Below, one piece after another: positions 42,634 to 51,531 of a stretch of 64,000 nucleotides of DNA. The DNA is from Acidipropionibacterium thoenii DSM 20276 (GTDB lineage: Bacteria > Actinomycetota > Actinomycetes > Propionibacteriales > Propionibacteriaceae): positions 84,885 through 148,884 of the forward strand of contig NZ_KE384019.1 of assembly GCF_000423445.1 (NCBI RefSeq). Reading direction: 5' to 3'. The notes under the pieces were generated by a model, which saw only the letters and a program-made list of their open reading frames with translations, was not told the DNA's origin and did no database searches. The position numbers and the translations under genes are program-made. Numbering within the stretch: position 1 is the stretch's first letter; each line of letters opens with the position of its first letter.

Positions 42634-45606
42634 ATGGACCGGACGACGACGATCGCTGCCGAACTGGCCAGACGCGGTGCCGCCGATGGCTCCCGCGCCG
42701 CCGGCCTGCACGAGCGGGTCTGTCAGATCCTCGACATCGAGACCAGCGGCCTGGCCGCCTGGGAGGAGCATCTGGAGGAGTGCGCCGATGTCGACATGGC
42801 CCTGGACAGCCTGGTCGACGTCTCCGCCGCCGCGCCGGCGGCCGTTCGCGACGTGCTGTCGGATGCCCAGTCCGGAGGCGCGGTGGCCAGGCGCCTGATC
42901 CGGCTGCTCGGGGTCTCCCTTGAACTGGGCCGCCACCTGTCGGCCCACCCTGAGGACCTCGCCCAGGTGACGGCCGCCCCCAGACGCTGGAGCGCCGAGG
43001 AGATCGCGGCCGACCTGTTCGCCTCGATCGGAGCCATGCCGGATGCCGACGGCTTTCTGGTGGCCGATTCCTCCAGTGCCGGACCGGTGGGCGCCGACGC
43101 CCTTCGACTGGCCAACCGGCGCCACCTGGTCCGGATCGCCAGCCGTGACGTCGACGCCCCCGATCCCACGCGGATCCTCGACACCATCGCCGCTGAGCTG
43201 GCAGACCTGGCCGATGCCATCGTCGAGGCCGCGCTGGCCCTGGCTCGCGCCCAGACCCCGGGCCACCGCGACGTGAGACTGGCGGTGGTGGCGATGGGCA
43301 AGTGCGGCGCCCAGGAACTCAACTACGTCTCCGACGTCGACGTCATCCATGTCGTCGAACCCGCCCGCGAGGAGGTCAGCACCGCGACCGCTGTGGAGGT
43401 CGGATCGAAACTGGCCGCCGCGATGGCGCGGATCTGCTCATCCCACACCGCGGCCGGCTCCATCTGGCAACTTGATGCCGCGCTGCGCCCCGAGGGCAAC
43501 GCCGGCCCGCTGGTGCGCACCCTGGAGTCGATGGCCAGCTACTACCGCAAGTGGGCCAAGAACTGGGAGTTCCAGGCCCTCCTGAAAGCCCGTCCGATGG
43601 CCGGTGATCTGGAGCTCGGCGGCCAGTTCTGCACCCTGGTCCAACCGATGGTCTGGAGCGTCGGCGAGAAGGAGCAGTTCGTCGCCCAGACCAGGGCGAT
43701 GCGCGCCCGGGTGGTCTCCCTGATCCCGGCCCGGGAGAAAGGTCGCGAGATCAAGCTGGGATCCGGCGGGCTGCGGGATGTGGAGTTCACCATCCAGCTC
43801 CTGCAGCTGGTCCATGGCCGTCACGATCACTCCCTGCGGGTGCGCTCCACGCTGGCGGCGCTGGCCGCGCTGTCGGACGGCGGCTACATCTCCAGGGGAG
43901 ATGCCGAACGGCTGGACAACGCCTACCGGCTGGAGCGGCTGATGGAGCACCGCCTCCAGATGTTCCAGCTGCGCCGCACCCATCTGCTGCCCACTGATGA
44001 ACAGGGCCTGCGGCGACTGGCCCGTAGCGTCGGCGTCCACACCGCCGAGGAGGTCCTCGGGGTGTGGCGGGCCACTTCCCGGTTCGTGCTGAGAGCCCAC
44101 AACCGGGTGTTCTACTCGCCGCTGGTCGAGGCCGTCGCCAGGGTCCCCTCGACGGAGCTGCGGCTGTCCCCGCAGGCTGCCGAGGACCGGATGCACGCCC
44201 TCGGCTTCGCCGACCCCAAGGCGGCACTGCGTCACATCAAGGCCCTCACCCAGGGCACCACCAGGACCAAGCAGATCCAGGCCCAGCTGATGCCGGTGAT
44301 GCTGGAGTGGCTGGCCGGTGGCCCCAACCCGGACGCCGGGATGCTCGCTTTCCGCAAGGTCTCGGAGTCGCTGGGGAGGTCCCACTGGTATCTGAGAGCG
44401 CTGCGTGATGAGGGGCCGATGGCCCAGCGGCTGGCCTTCGTGCTGTCCACCAGCCAGTACGCCGTCGACATCCTGGACCGCGCCCCCGAGACGGTCCAGA
44501 TCCTTGTCGAGGAGAACCTTGCGCCCCGCGGCCATGACGACCTGGTCCGCGAGATGAGGGCGGTGGCAGCCCGCCACGAGACGGTGGAGGAGGCCGTGAC
44601 TGCCATCCGGGGCGTCCGGCGTCGCGAGCTGTTCCGGATCGTGGTGGCCGACATCCTCGACCGGATCGACGTCCTGCAGACCGGTGCCGGGCTCTCCGAC
44701 CTGGCCGGCGCCACGGTCGATGCCACCTTGGAGACGGTCTCCCGTGAGTTCGAGAATCCGCCGCGAATCGGCGTGGTGGCGATGGGACGCTGGGGTGGGG
44801 CCGAGATGTCCTACGCCTCCGACGCCGACGCGATGTTCGTCGTGGAGGACGACGACCCCGAGATACTGGCCGACGCCATCCGGATCGTCACCCGGGTGCG
44901 CAACCTGCTCGGTGCCGCCGGACCCGACCCCAAACTCGATCTGGACGCCGGGCTGAGGCCCGAGGGGCGCTCCGGCCCGCTGGTGCGGAGCCTGGCCAGC
45001 TACCGTGCCTACTACCGGCGCTGGTCCAGCACCTGGGAGTCCCAGGCGCTGCTGCGGGCCCGGCACGGAGCAGGCGACCGGGGGCTCACCACCTCATTGC
45101 TGGACGGCGTCGCCCACCTGCGCTGGCCTGAAGGAGGGCTGAGCGCCGCCCAGCTGTCGGAGATCCGTAAGCTCAAGGCGCGGGTGGAGACCGAGCGCAT
45201 CCCGCGCGGTGTCGACCCCAAGCGCCACCTCAAGCTGGGTCCGGGCGGCCTGTCCGATGTCGAGTGGACGGTGCAGGTGATCCAGATGCAGCACGGCTAC
45301 CAGGTGCCGGGGCTGCGCACCACCTCCACGGCTGCGGCACTGCGGGCCGCGCTGGATGCCGGGCTCATCACCGAGACCCAGGATGTCGCCCTCCAGGTCG
45401 CCTGGCGGGAGGCCTCCCGGATGCGCAATGCGATCCTTGTCGTGCGCGGTCGGCCCTCCGATGTGCTGCCCACCGACCCGCGCGAGCTGGACGGCGTGGC
45501 CCGGCTGCTCGGACTGGGAGTGGGTGCCTCTGCCCGGGTGGTGGAGAACCACCTGCGGCGCTGCCGGCTGGCCGCCAAGGCGGTCGATCAGCTCTTCTGG
45601 TCCTGA
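42634..45606 (+). CDS. glnE: Bifunctional glutamine synthetase adenylyltransferase/adenylyl-removing enzyme
   Basis: GlnE adds AMP to a tyrosine of glutamine synthetase when nitrogen is plentiful and removes it when nitrogen is scarce. The 990-residue protein has two nucleotidyltransferase halves. The N-half has NYVSDVDVIHV and GSGGLRDVEFTIQLLQL, and the C-half has SYASDADAMFV and GPGGLSDVEWTVQVIQM, each with helical regulatory segments. AGGAGG sits 7 bases before ATG 42634. Its end overlaps thrE by 19 bases. The likely target is GlnA1, which keeps Tyr402. Confidence 0.96.
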   Translation: MDRTTTIAAELARRGAADGSRAAGLHERVCQILDIETSGLAAWEEHLEECADVDMALDSLVDVSAAAPAAVRDVLSDAQSGGAVARRLIRLLGVSLELGRHLSAHPEDLAQVTAAPRRWSAEEIAADLFASIGAMPDADGFLVADSSSAGPVGADALRLANRRHLVRIASRDVDAPDPTRILDTIAAELADLADAIVEAALALARAQTPGHRDVRLAVVAMGKCGAQELNYVSDVDVIHVVEPAREEVSTATAVEVGSKLAAAMARICSSHTAAGSIWQLDAALRPEGNAGPLVRTLESMASYYRKWAKNWEFQALLKARPMAGDLELGGQFCTLVQPMVWSVGEKEQFVAQTRAMRARVVSLIPAREKGREIKLGSGGLRDVEFTIQLLQLVHGRHDHSLRVRSTLAALAALSDGGYISRGDAERLDNAYRLERLMEHRLQMFQLRRTHLLPTDEQGLRRLARSVGVHTAEEVLGVWRATSRFVLRAHNRVFYSPLVEAVARVPSTELRLSPQAAEDRMHALGFADPKAALRHIKALTQGTTRTKQIQAQLMPVMLEWLAGGPNPDAGMLAFRKVSESLGRSHWYLRALRDEGPMAQRLAFVLSTSQYAVDILDRAPETVQILVEENLAPRGHDDLVREMRAVAARHETVEEAVTAIRGVRRRELFRIVVADILDRIDVLQTGAGLSDLAGATVDATLETVSREFENPPRIGVVAMGRWGGAEMSYASDADAMFVVEDDDPEILADAIRIVTRVRNLLGAAGPDPKLDLDAGLRPEGRSGPLVRSLASYRAYYRRWSSTWESQALLRARHGAGDRGLTTSLLDGVAHLRWPEGGLSAAQLSEIRKLKARVETERIPRGVDPKRHLKLGPGGLSDVEWTVQVIQMQHGYQVPGLRTTSTAAALRAALDAGLITETQDVALQVAWREASRMRNAILVVRGRPSDVLPTDPRELDGVARLLGLGVGASARVVENHLRRCRLAAKAVDQLFWS

Positions 45607-46958
45607 GTGCCCGAGGGAGCGGGCAGGCTCGGGGGTGCTTCGGGGGAGGGGGAGTTGGCCTGCCAGTCCTCCAGCTCGAACCTGAAGGCGTGCGGGCTGG
45701 GGATCGGGCGGGCGAAGGTCCAGCCGCGATCGGTGAGCATCCGTGCCATCGCCAGGCCGATGCCGATGGCTACCACCGCCAGCACGGCGTCGACCCCGAA
45801 TCCGAGGGCCTGGACGGTGTCGTCGGCGTTGAGCCAGTACATCATCCGGTACATCGCGGTGCCGGGCACCATGATGACGCAGGCAGGGACGGTGACCGTG
45901 ATGCGTGGCAGGTGGAACCGGCGGGTGATCGGAGCCGCCAGCAGGCCGATCACCAGACCGCCGACCCCTGCTGCCAGCTGGTTGGGCACCGAGGCGGTGG
46001 TGAGGGCGATCCGGCTCAGGTTGCCGACGGTGCCCATCGAGGCGGCGATGAGCACCATTCTCCGGGAGGAGTTGAACAGCACGGCGAAGCCGCACACCCC
46101 GAAGAAGGTGGCCAGACCGTAGGCCACCCACCGCCACACCGCCGGCAGTACCGACTCGGTGGCCAACGGCGTCAACCCGGTGAGGAAGGAGATGACCCAG
46201 GCCGACATCGTCGCCGAGACCACCAGCCCGAAGGTGTACGCCGCCCGGGCCAGCCCAGCCGTGAAGTCCATCCGGGCCAGGTCCAGGATCGAGGTGATCA
46301 TCGGGAAGCCGGGCACCAGGAAGAGCAGCGAGGCGACATATCCGGGGTCGCCGACCCGCAGCATCTGGATGCCGGTGGAGTTCACCAGAGCCGCCACGAT
46401 GAGGTAGACGAGGCTGGCGGTGGCGGCGGCCAGTGCCGTGGTGCCGAACTGGTTGAGGTACCTCTTCGACGCCGACCTGCGCACCAGCTGGCCGCAGGCG
46501 GCTGCCACCAGTACCACCGCGGAGTCGGTGAGGGAGAACCGGTTGAGCACCGAGAATCCTGCGCAGGCGACACCGGCGGCCAGCACCGACTGCCAGGGCT
46601 TCCATCGTGCCGTCACGGTGCGCGAGACCTTGTCCAGCGCGGCCTCCAGAGTGGCGGCGGTGCACGGATCGGGCAGATGACGTGACAGGTACTCCAGCGC
46701 CTCGATGCGCCGGGAGTTCACCCCGACCCGGTAGACCTGGCGGACCACCGTGCGGAAGTTGTCGCCGCGATGGGCGGTGACACTCATCTCGTTGATCCCT
46801 ACCGAGGCGTCGTGGCGATCCATCCCCAGCGCCTCGGCGGCCCTCTCCATGGCGCGCTTGACCCGGTAGGAGCCGGTTCCGGCCGACAGCAGCATGGAAC
46901 CGAGCCGGACCACCGCCTCGGTGTCGTCGATGAACTGCCTGTCGTTTCTCGCGTTCAC
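45588..46958 (-). CDS. thrE: Threonine/serine exporter ThrE family
   Basis: A 456-residue exporter first described in Corynebacterium. The N-terminal DUF1212 part has the hydrophilic segment SAGTGSYRVKRAMERAAEALG, followed by about ten membrane helices. The C-terminal DUF3815 part includes VPACVIMVPGTAMYRMMYWL. GTG at 46958. The tail is Pro/Ser rich and overlaps the end of glnE. Proton-driven export of threonine and serine prevents their build-up; substrate specificity here is by family only. Confidence 0.88.
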   Translation of the reverse strand: MNARNDRQFIDDTEAVVRLGSMLLSAGTGSYRVKRAMERAAEALGMDRHDASVGINEMSVTAHRGDNFRTVVRQVYRVGVNSRRIEALEYLSRHLPDPCTAATLEAALDKVSRTVTARWKPWQSVLAAGVACAGFSVLNRFSLTDSAVVLVAAACGQLVRRSASKRYLNQFGTTALAAATASLVYLIVAALVNSTGIQMLRVGDPGYVASLLFLVPGFPMITSILDLARMDFTAGLARAAYTFGLVVSATMSAWVISFLTGLTPLATESVLPAVWRWVAYGLATFFGVCGFAVLFNSSRRMVLIAASMGTVGNLSRIALTTASVPNQLAAGVGGLVIGLLAAPITRRFHLPRITVTVPACVIMVPGTAMYRMMYWLNADDTVQALGFGVDAVLAVVAIGIGLAMARMLTDRGWTFARPIPSPHAFRFELEDWQANSPSPEAPPSLPAPSGTQDQKS

Positions 46959-46986
46959 GATCGTCTGCTTCTCAACGTGCTGATTC

Positions 46987-47802
46987 TCATGGTCTGGGGT
47001 GGACGCCGATCGTCCACGGATCGGTGCGGACTGCGATCACGACGGTCTCCAGGCCGGTCGCGGCGGCCAGCCGATCGGCCACCTCGGCGCACCAGGGAGA
47101 CTCCGAGGCCCAGTGGGCGGTGTCCACCAGGGCGGGTCCGCCGGCCCGCAGCGACTCGTCGGCGGGATGGTGGCGTAGGTCGCTGGTGAGGTAGACGTCG
47201 GCCCCACTGGCCGCGGCGGCGTCGAGCAGGGAGTCCCCGGCACCTGAGCACAGTGCCACCCTGCGGATCATCGACTTCGGATCGCCGGCGGCCCGGACCC
47301 CCCAGACGGTGACAGGCAGCCGCTCGGCGACCCGGTCGGTGAACTGGCGCAGGGTCATCGGCCGATCCAACAGGCCGACCCGTCCGATGCCCTCCGCCGG
47401 ATCGGTCGCGGCGGGGGAGGGCTCCAGGGGAGCATCCGGGGTGACCCCCAAGAGCTCGGCCAACACATCGTTGACACCGCCGATGGCCGCATCGGCATTG
47501 GTGTGAGCACTCATCAGGGCCACCCCATCGCGGATCATACGGTGCACGATCCGACCCTTGGGAGTGTCGGCGGCCACCGAGGAGACGCCACGTAGCAGCA
47601 GCGGATGGTGGACCACGAGCATCTGGGCGCCGGCTGTGACAGCAGCCTCGACGACCTCGTCGGTGGCCTCCAGGGCGCAGGCGATGGAGGTGACCTGGCT
47701 GCCGGGATCCCCGCAGGTCAGTCCCGGGCGATCCCATTCCTCGGCCAGCCGAGGTGGGTACCAGCCGTCCAGCAGCTTGCGGATGTCCCCGACCGTGGTC
47801 AT
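46987..47802 (-). CDS. NIF3/DUF34 (GTP cyclohydrolase 1 type 2) family protein
   Basis: A 271-residue metal-binding protein. The family signature residues are seen in LVVHHPLLLRGV (two His), SAHTNADAAIGGVND (His, Asp) and ADVYLTSDLRHHPADE (Asp, His), then DTAHWASE near the C-terminus. The true substrate is debated; some members act on nucleotide-like metabolites and others as metal chaperones. In many actinobacteria it is next to the CT398-like zinc-ribbon gene (here at 16897). It is transcribed toward thrE, 28 bp upstream of it. Confidence 0.88.
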   Translation of the reverse strand: MTTVGDIRKLLDGWYPPRLAEEWDRPGLTCGDPGSQVTSIACALEATDEVVEAAVTAGAQMLVVHHPLLLRGVSSVAADTPKGRIVHRMIRDGVALMSAHTNADAAIGGVNDVLAELLGVTPDAPLEPSPAATDPAEGIGRVGLLDRPMTLRQFTDRVAERLPVTVWGVRAAGDPKSMIRRVALCSGAGDSLLDAAAASGADVYLTSDLRHHPADESLRAGGPALVDTAHWASESPWCAEVADRLAAATGLETVVIAVRTDPWTIGVHPRP

Positions 47803-47863
47803 GGCGGATAGATTACCGGCCCCGTCGCCCAGCCACGTTCGGACCCGCGCCGTGGACGACGAC

Positions 47864-47912
47864 GGCCCCTCTCCGGCAGGACGTCATTAGACGATCCTGC
47901 AGGAGAGGGGCC
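47864..47912 (-). terminator. Strong hairpin after glnA1
   Basis: GGCCCCTCTCC (47864-47874) pairs perfectly with GGAGAGGGGCC (47902-47912). GCAGGA/TCCTGC extends the stem after one mismatch. It lies 46 bases past the glnA1 stop, before the NIF3 gene start, so it should end glnA1 transcription. No T-run. Confidence 0.75.
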
Positions 47913-47958
47913 GAGCGACAGTGTTACCGGCGCAGGCCCGAAGGCCCCCGGTCACAGA

Positions 47959-49380
47959 TCACACGTCGTAGTAGAGGTCGAACTCGTAGGGGTGCGGGCG
48001 CTGCTGCAGATCAGACAGGTCGCCGCGCTTGATGTCGATCCAGGTCTCGATGAGATCGGGGGTGAAGACGTCTCCGGCGGTGAGGAACTCGTGGTCGGCC
48101 TCGAGGTTGTCCAGCACCGAGCCGAGATCGCTGGGCACGTGGTTGAGCTGAGCGTGCTCCTCGGGGGGCAGCTCGTAGATGTCCTTGTCGACCGGGGCCG
48201 GAGGCTCGATCTTGTTCTGGATGCCGTCCAGGCCGGCCAGCAGCAGGGCCGAGAAGGCCATGTACGGGTTGGCCGAGGGATCAGGGCACCGGAACTCGAC
48301 GCGCTTGGCCTTGGGGTTCGGGCCGGTGATCGGGATACGCATACAGGCCGAACGGTTGCGCTGGGAGTAGACCAGGTTGACCGGAGCCTCGAAGCCCGGG
48401 ACCAGACGGTGGTAGGAGTTAGCGCTGGGGTTGGTGAAGGCCAGCAGCGAGGGGGCGTGCTTGAGGATTCCGCCGATGTAGTAGCGGGCCATGTCCGACA
48501 GCTGGCCGTAGCCGGTCTCGGAGAAGAACAGCGGGTCGCCGCCCTTCCACAGCGAGGAGTGGACGTGCATGCCGGAGCCGTTGTCACCGTAGATCGGCTT
48601 GGGCATGAATGTCGCGGTCTTGCCATGGTTCCAGGCCACGTTGCGCACGATGTACTTGAACTTCATGACATCGTCAGCGGCCTTGGTCAGGGTGTTGAAC
48701 CGCCAGTTGATCTCGGCCTGGCCGGCGGTGCCGACCTCGTGGTGGGCGCGCTCGACCTTCATGTCGAGGCCCTCCATGATAGTGACGATCTCGTCACGCA
48801 GATCGCAGAAGTGGTCGGTCGGGGCCACCGGGAAGTAGCCGCCCTTGTACTTGACCTTGTACCCGCGGTTGCCGCCATCCTCCAGGCGGCCGCTGTTCCA
48901 GGCGGCCTCCTCGGAGTCGATGGCGTAGTAGGAGGTCTTCTGATTGGTGTCGAAGCGCACGTCGTCGAAGACGTAGAACTCGGCCTCGGGAGCCATGAAG
49001 ACGGTGTCCGCCAGGCCGGTGGACTTGAGGTAGGCCTCAGCCTTGTTGGCGATGTTGCGGGGATCGCGGCTGTACAGCTCGCCGGTGATCGGGTCGGTGA
49101 CGAAGAAGTTGAGGATCAGGGTCTTGTGCTCGCGGAAGGGATCCAGCCAAGCGCTGCCGGGATCAGGCTTCAGCGCCATGTCCGACTCGTTGATCTTCTG
49201 GAAGCCACGGATCGAGGAGCCGTCGAAGGCCAGCCCCTCCTCGTACTGCTTCTTGTCGAACTCGCGGGCGGGAACCGCGAAATGCTGCATGATACCGATG
49301 AGATCGCAGAAGCGGACGTCGATGAACTCGACGCCTTCCTTCTTCACGAACTCAAGCAGGTCGTCAGGACCTTCGAACAT
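47959..49380 (-). CDS. glnA1: Glutamine synthetase, type I beta
   Basis: Main ammonia-assimilating enzyme, a cytosolic dodecamer. The 473-residue protein carries [17 protein letters not shown] (latch and N-domain), [20 protein letters not shown] (ATP/NH binding), [13 protein letters not shown] and NRSACMRIP. The GlnE target tyrosine is Tyr402 in [17 protein letters not shown] precedes the ATG. Its promoter region has a well-formed GlnR box. Both transcriptional (GlnR) and covalent (GlnE) control are therefore likely. A strong hairpin follows the gene. Confidence 0.97.
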   Translation of the reverse strand: MFEGPDDLLEFVKKEGVEFIDVRFCDLIGIMQHFAVPAREFDKKQYEEGLAFDGSSIRGFQKINESDMALKPDPGSAWLDPFREHKTLILNFFVTDPITGELYSRDPRNIANKAEAYLKSTGLADTVFMAPEAEFYVFDDVRFDTNQKTSYYAIDSEEAAWNSGRLEDGGNRGYKVKYKGGYFPVAPTDHFCDLRDEIVTIMEGLDMKVERAHHEVGTAGQAEINWRFNTLTKAADDVMKFKYIVRNVAWNHGKTATFMPKPIYGDNGSGMHVHSSLWKGGDPLFFSETGYGQLSDMARYYIGGILKHAPSLLAFTNPSANSYHRLVPGFEAPVNLVYSQRNRSACMRIPITGPNPKAKRVEFRCPDPSANPYMAFSALLLAGLDGIQNKIEPPAPVDKDIYELPPEEHAQLNHVPSDLGSVLDNLEADHEFLTAGDVFTPDLIETWIDIKRGDLSDLQQRPHPYEFDLYYDV

Positions 49381-49428
49381 CGTTCCTCCATCTATGATGT
49401 GGTGTTGCCCTGAAACTATCCGTGGCCG

Positions 49429-49466
49429 GTTGCTCAGGCGTCACCGTCGTGTTTCAGGAATGTTAC
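49429..49466 (-). promoter_or_regulatory. GlnR box upstream of glnA1
   Basis: On the glnA1 coding strand: GTAAC-n6-GAAAC-n6-GTGAC-n6-GCAAC, with all three spacers exactly 6 bases. This matches the actinobacterial GlnR operator pattern gTnAc-n6-GaAAc repeated twice. It ends 48 bases before the start codon, and TAGTTT just downstream could be the -10 box. Confidence 0.8.
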
Positions 49467-49578
49467 AGAGAGCTGTCCTGATCGCACCATGACGGCGTGC
49501 GCGCCTTCGCTCCAGGCGCCCGGAAGGCCCGCCGGTGGCAGTCTGGAGAGACACCTCACCGGCAGGCAAGGAGCGACC

Positions 49579-50961
49579 ATGGCAACGACCTGGCAGGTCA
49601 GCAGTTCGGAGGTCGGCCACCTGGTCACCCGGATCTTCGATGCCAGCCGGACCGAACCTCTGGTGGTGGTCTCCCCGACCTCCCAGACTCTGCGGCCCCG
49701 TATCGACGTCGCCCGGTTGGTGGAGCTGCTGCCGGCCGGTGCGGAGGTGGCCGTGCTGGCGAGCATGGAGGCCTCCAACCTGCTCTCGGACGCCGTTGAT
49801 CCGCAGTTCCAGTGCTATGGCGGGTCGGTGCGGGTGATCCTGCCGGGCGCCTCCCGTACCGACAACTGGCGTCGTCACCGGCGGTTCACGATCTATCCCG
49901 AGGATGACGCCGACCAGGTCTGCGCGCTGATCGCCGGGCATGTCGCCGACATCCAGGGGATCGGCCCGGCCAGCCACAGTGTGGGACGACAGGCGACGGT
50001 CTTCCTGGATCCCTCGCAGGCCGCCCAGCTCCTGGCCTACCGCCGTCAGCTGATGTCGGGCCGCGATGGCCTCCACGGTGCTGCCGGGGACGGGCCGGGA
50101 TCGGACACCGCCCGGCCCGCGGCAGTCGACGCGGCCGGCCCCGGTGCCGCGAACCGGGAACCGGTGGGCCCCGGGCCGATCCGTCCGGCGCCGAAGCCGG
50201 GGCCGGGGCTGCGCCGGGTGGTCACCGCCCCACCACCGGCTGCCCGATCCACCCCGGCCGCGCAGGCCCCGGCGGCGCCGCCGACACAGCGCCCGCAGCC
50301 CGCCGGTGCACCGGCCGAACCGGTTCCCACGGCTCCACCGCGCACCATCACCCTCGACGTCGAGACCCTGCAGGAGTTGCTCGACAAGAGCGTCGAGTCG
50401 GTCGTCGACAAGGTCATCGCCAGTGTCGAGGACGGCCTGCTCACGCTGCTCAACCAGGAGTTCCAGGCCCAGGACCAGGAGCGCTCCCGGGCCGACATGC
50501 TGGAGGAGCAGAATGCCGATCTTCAGCAGCGTCTCGATGCCGCAGGCCCGCACGGCTCGGCCCTCGTCGAGGTGTGGGCCGATCCGGAGCGTCAACTGCG
50601 CTGGGAGATCGAGCAGGAGTGGCTGCAGGGCACCCCGGAGGCCGAGCGGGGCTCGGGCCTGATGACGTACACCCTCACCCGACGATTCCTGGACTCCCTG
50701 GGGGCCGATATCGTGCCACGCGGCAAGACGGTGCGGGTGATGGTCGACATCCTGGCCGGGCAGGCCTGGGACCGGCACGTCACCCACCCCTTCAACGACG
50801 CGGCCCGCGGTGGCAAGCAGCGAGTGCGTCACGACGGCGCAACGGCCTGGCGGACGTACGTCAAGGCTGAGTCTCCCGGCGCCCCCCGACTCACCTGGTG
50901 GATGTGCGCCGACGGCAGCGTGGAGTTCGAGCACGTCGGTCACCACGACGAGCTGATCTGA
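49579..50961 (+). CDS. Hypothetical three-part protein
   Basis: A 460-residue protein I do not assign. Residues 1-150 form a compact alpha/beta part (TEPLVVVSPTSQTLRPRIDVARLVELLPAGAEVAVL, QCYGGSVRVILPG), similar in feel to domains seen in other actinobacterial proteins. A Pro/Ala-rich disordered linker follows (about 160-255), then a coiled coil (about 258-325, TLQELLDKSVESVVDKVIASV ...). The last 130 residues are a globular domain (LRWEIEQEWL, GATAWRTYVKAESPGAPRLTWWM). AAGGAG precedes ATG 49579. It is divergent from glnA1, so it may share its promoter region, and it leads toward the RDD gene. Confidence 0.75.
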   Translation: MATTWQVSSSEVGHLVTRIFDASRTEPLVVVSPTSQTLRPRIDVARLVELLPAGAEVAVLASMEASNLLSDAVDPQFQCYGGSVRVILPGASRTDNWRRHRRFTIYPEDDADQVCALIAGHVADIQGIGPASHSVGRQATVFLDPSQAAQLLAYRRQLMSGRDGLHGAAGDGPGSDTARPAAVDAAGPGAANREPVGPGPIRPAPKPGPGLRRVVTAPPPAARSTPAAQAPAAPPTQRPQPAGAPAEPVPTAPPRTITLDVETLQELLDKSVESVVDKVIASVEDGLLTLLNQEFQAQDQERSRADMLEEQNADLQQRLDAAGPHGSALVEVWADPERQLRWEIEQEWLQGTPEAERGSGLMTYTLTRRFLDSLGADIVPRGKTVRVMVDILAGQAWDRHVTHPFNDAARGGKQRVRHDGATAWRTYVKAESPGAPRLTWWMCADGSVEFEHVGHHDELI

Positions 50962-50983
50962 CTGCTCCTCACCGTGGGGCTCG

Positions 50984-50989
50984 CTAGGC
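50984..50989 (+). promoter_or_regulatory. -10 box of leaderless RDD transcript
   Basis: TAGGCT ends 7 bases before the GTG start at 50997, which leaves no room for a ribosome site. The message is probably leaderless, a common actinobacterial arrangement. Confidence 0.4.
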
Positions 50990-50996
50990 TGAGCGG

Positions 50997-51527
50997 GTGC
51001 CGTCCACCCAGTACTTCCGCCAGGCCGGTTCGGACCCTCATCGCGGGGCGGGGCCCGACGACCAGGCCTACCCCGGCTCGGGCCTGGGACTGCCGGCCAC
51101 CGGCCGGGGCTCCCTGGCGCCCTGGAGCCGTCGGTTGGGGGCACTGCTGATCGACTGGGCCGCCTCGATGGTGGTCGCCATCTCGGTGTTCGGGGTCGGG
51201 GTGATCCGCGACCAGGGCTGGCGGGCCTGGATGACGATGGTGGTCTTCCTGGTCGAGAGGGCATTCCTCACCGCCCTCACCTCGGGGTCCTTCGGGCAGC
51301 TGCTGTCCCATGTCGCGGTGGTGAGGCTGGACCTCGCCACACCGGTTCAGACCGCCGGGTCTGCCGCTCCGGCAGGGTCTGCCGCCCCGGTGCGCCCGAT
51401 CGGCTGGTGGCGATCCGTGGTACGCGCGGGTCTCAAGTGCATCGTCATCCCGGCGGTCATCATCGGCGCCGACCGCCGTGGCCTGGACGACCTGATGCTG
51501 GGCACCGTCGTGGTCAACCGGAGGTGA
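50997..51527 (+). CDS. RDD family membrane protein
   Basis: A 176-residue protein with a polar N-tail and three hydrophobic segments. The RDD signature appears as WSRRLGALLIDWAAS (Arg, Asp) at the first helix, SFGQLLSHVAVVRLD in the middle and DRRGLDDLMLGTVVV at the end. Function in most bacteria is unknown; some are involved in ion or metabolite transport. GTG start. A perfect anti-16S match (GGAGGTGATCC) in its last codons serves the next gene. Equivalent to Rv2219A near glnA1 in mycobacteria. Confidence 0.87.
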   Translation: MPSTQYFRQAGSDPHRGAGPDDQAYPGSGLGLPATGRGSLAPWSRRLGALLIDWAASMVVAISVFGVGVIRDQGWRAWMTMVVFLVERAFLTALTSGSFGQLLSHVAVVRLDLATPVQTAGSAAPAGSAAPVRPIGWWRSVVRAGLKCIVIPAVIIGADRRGLDDLMLGTVVVNRR

Positions 51528-51531
51528 TCCC

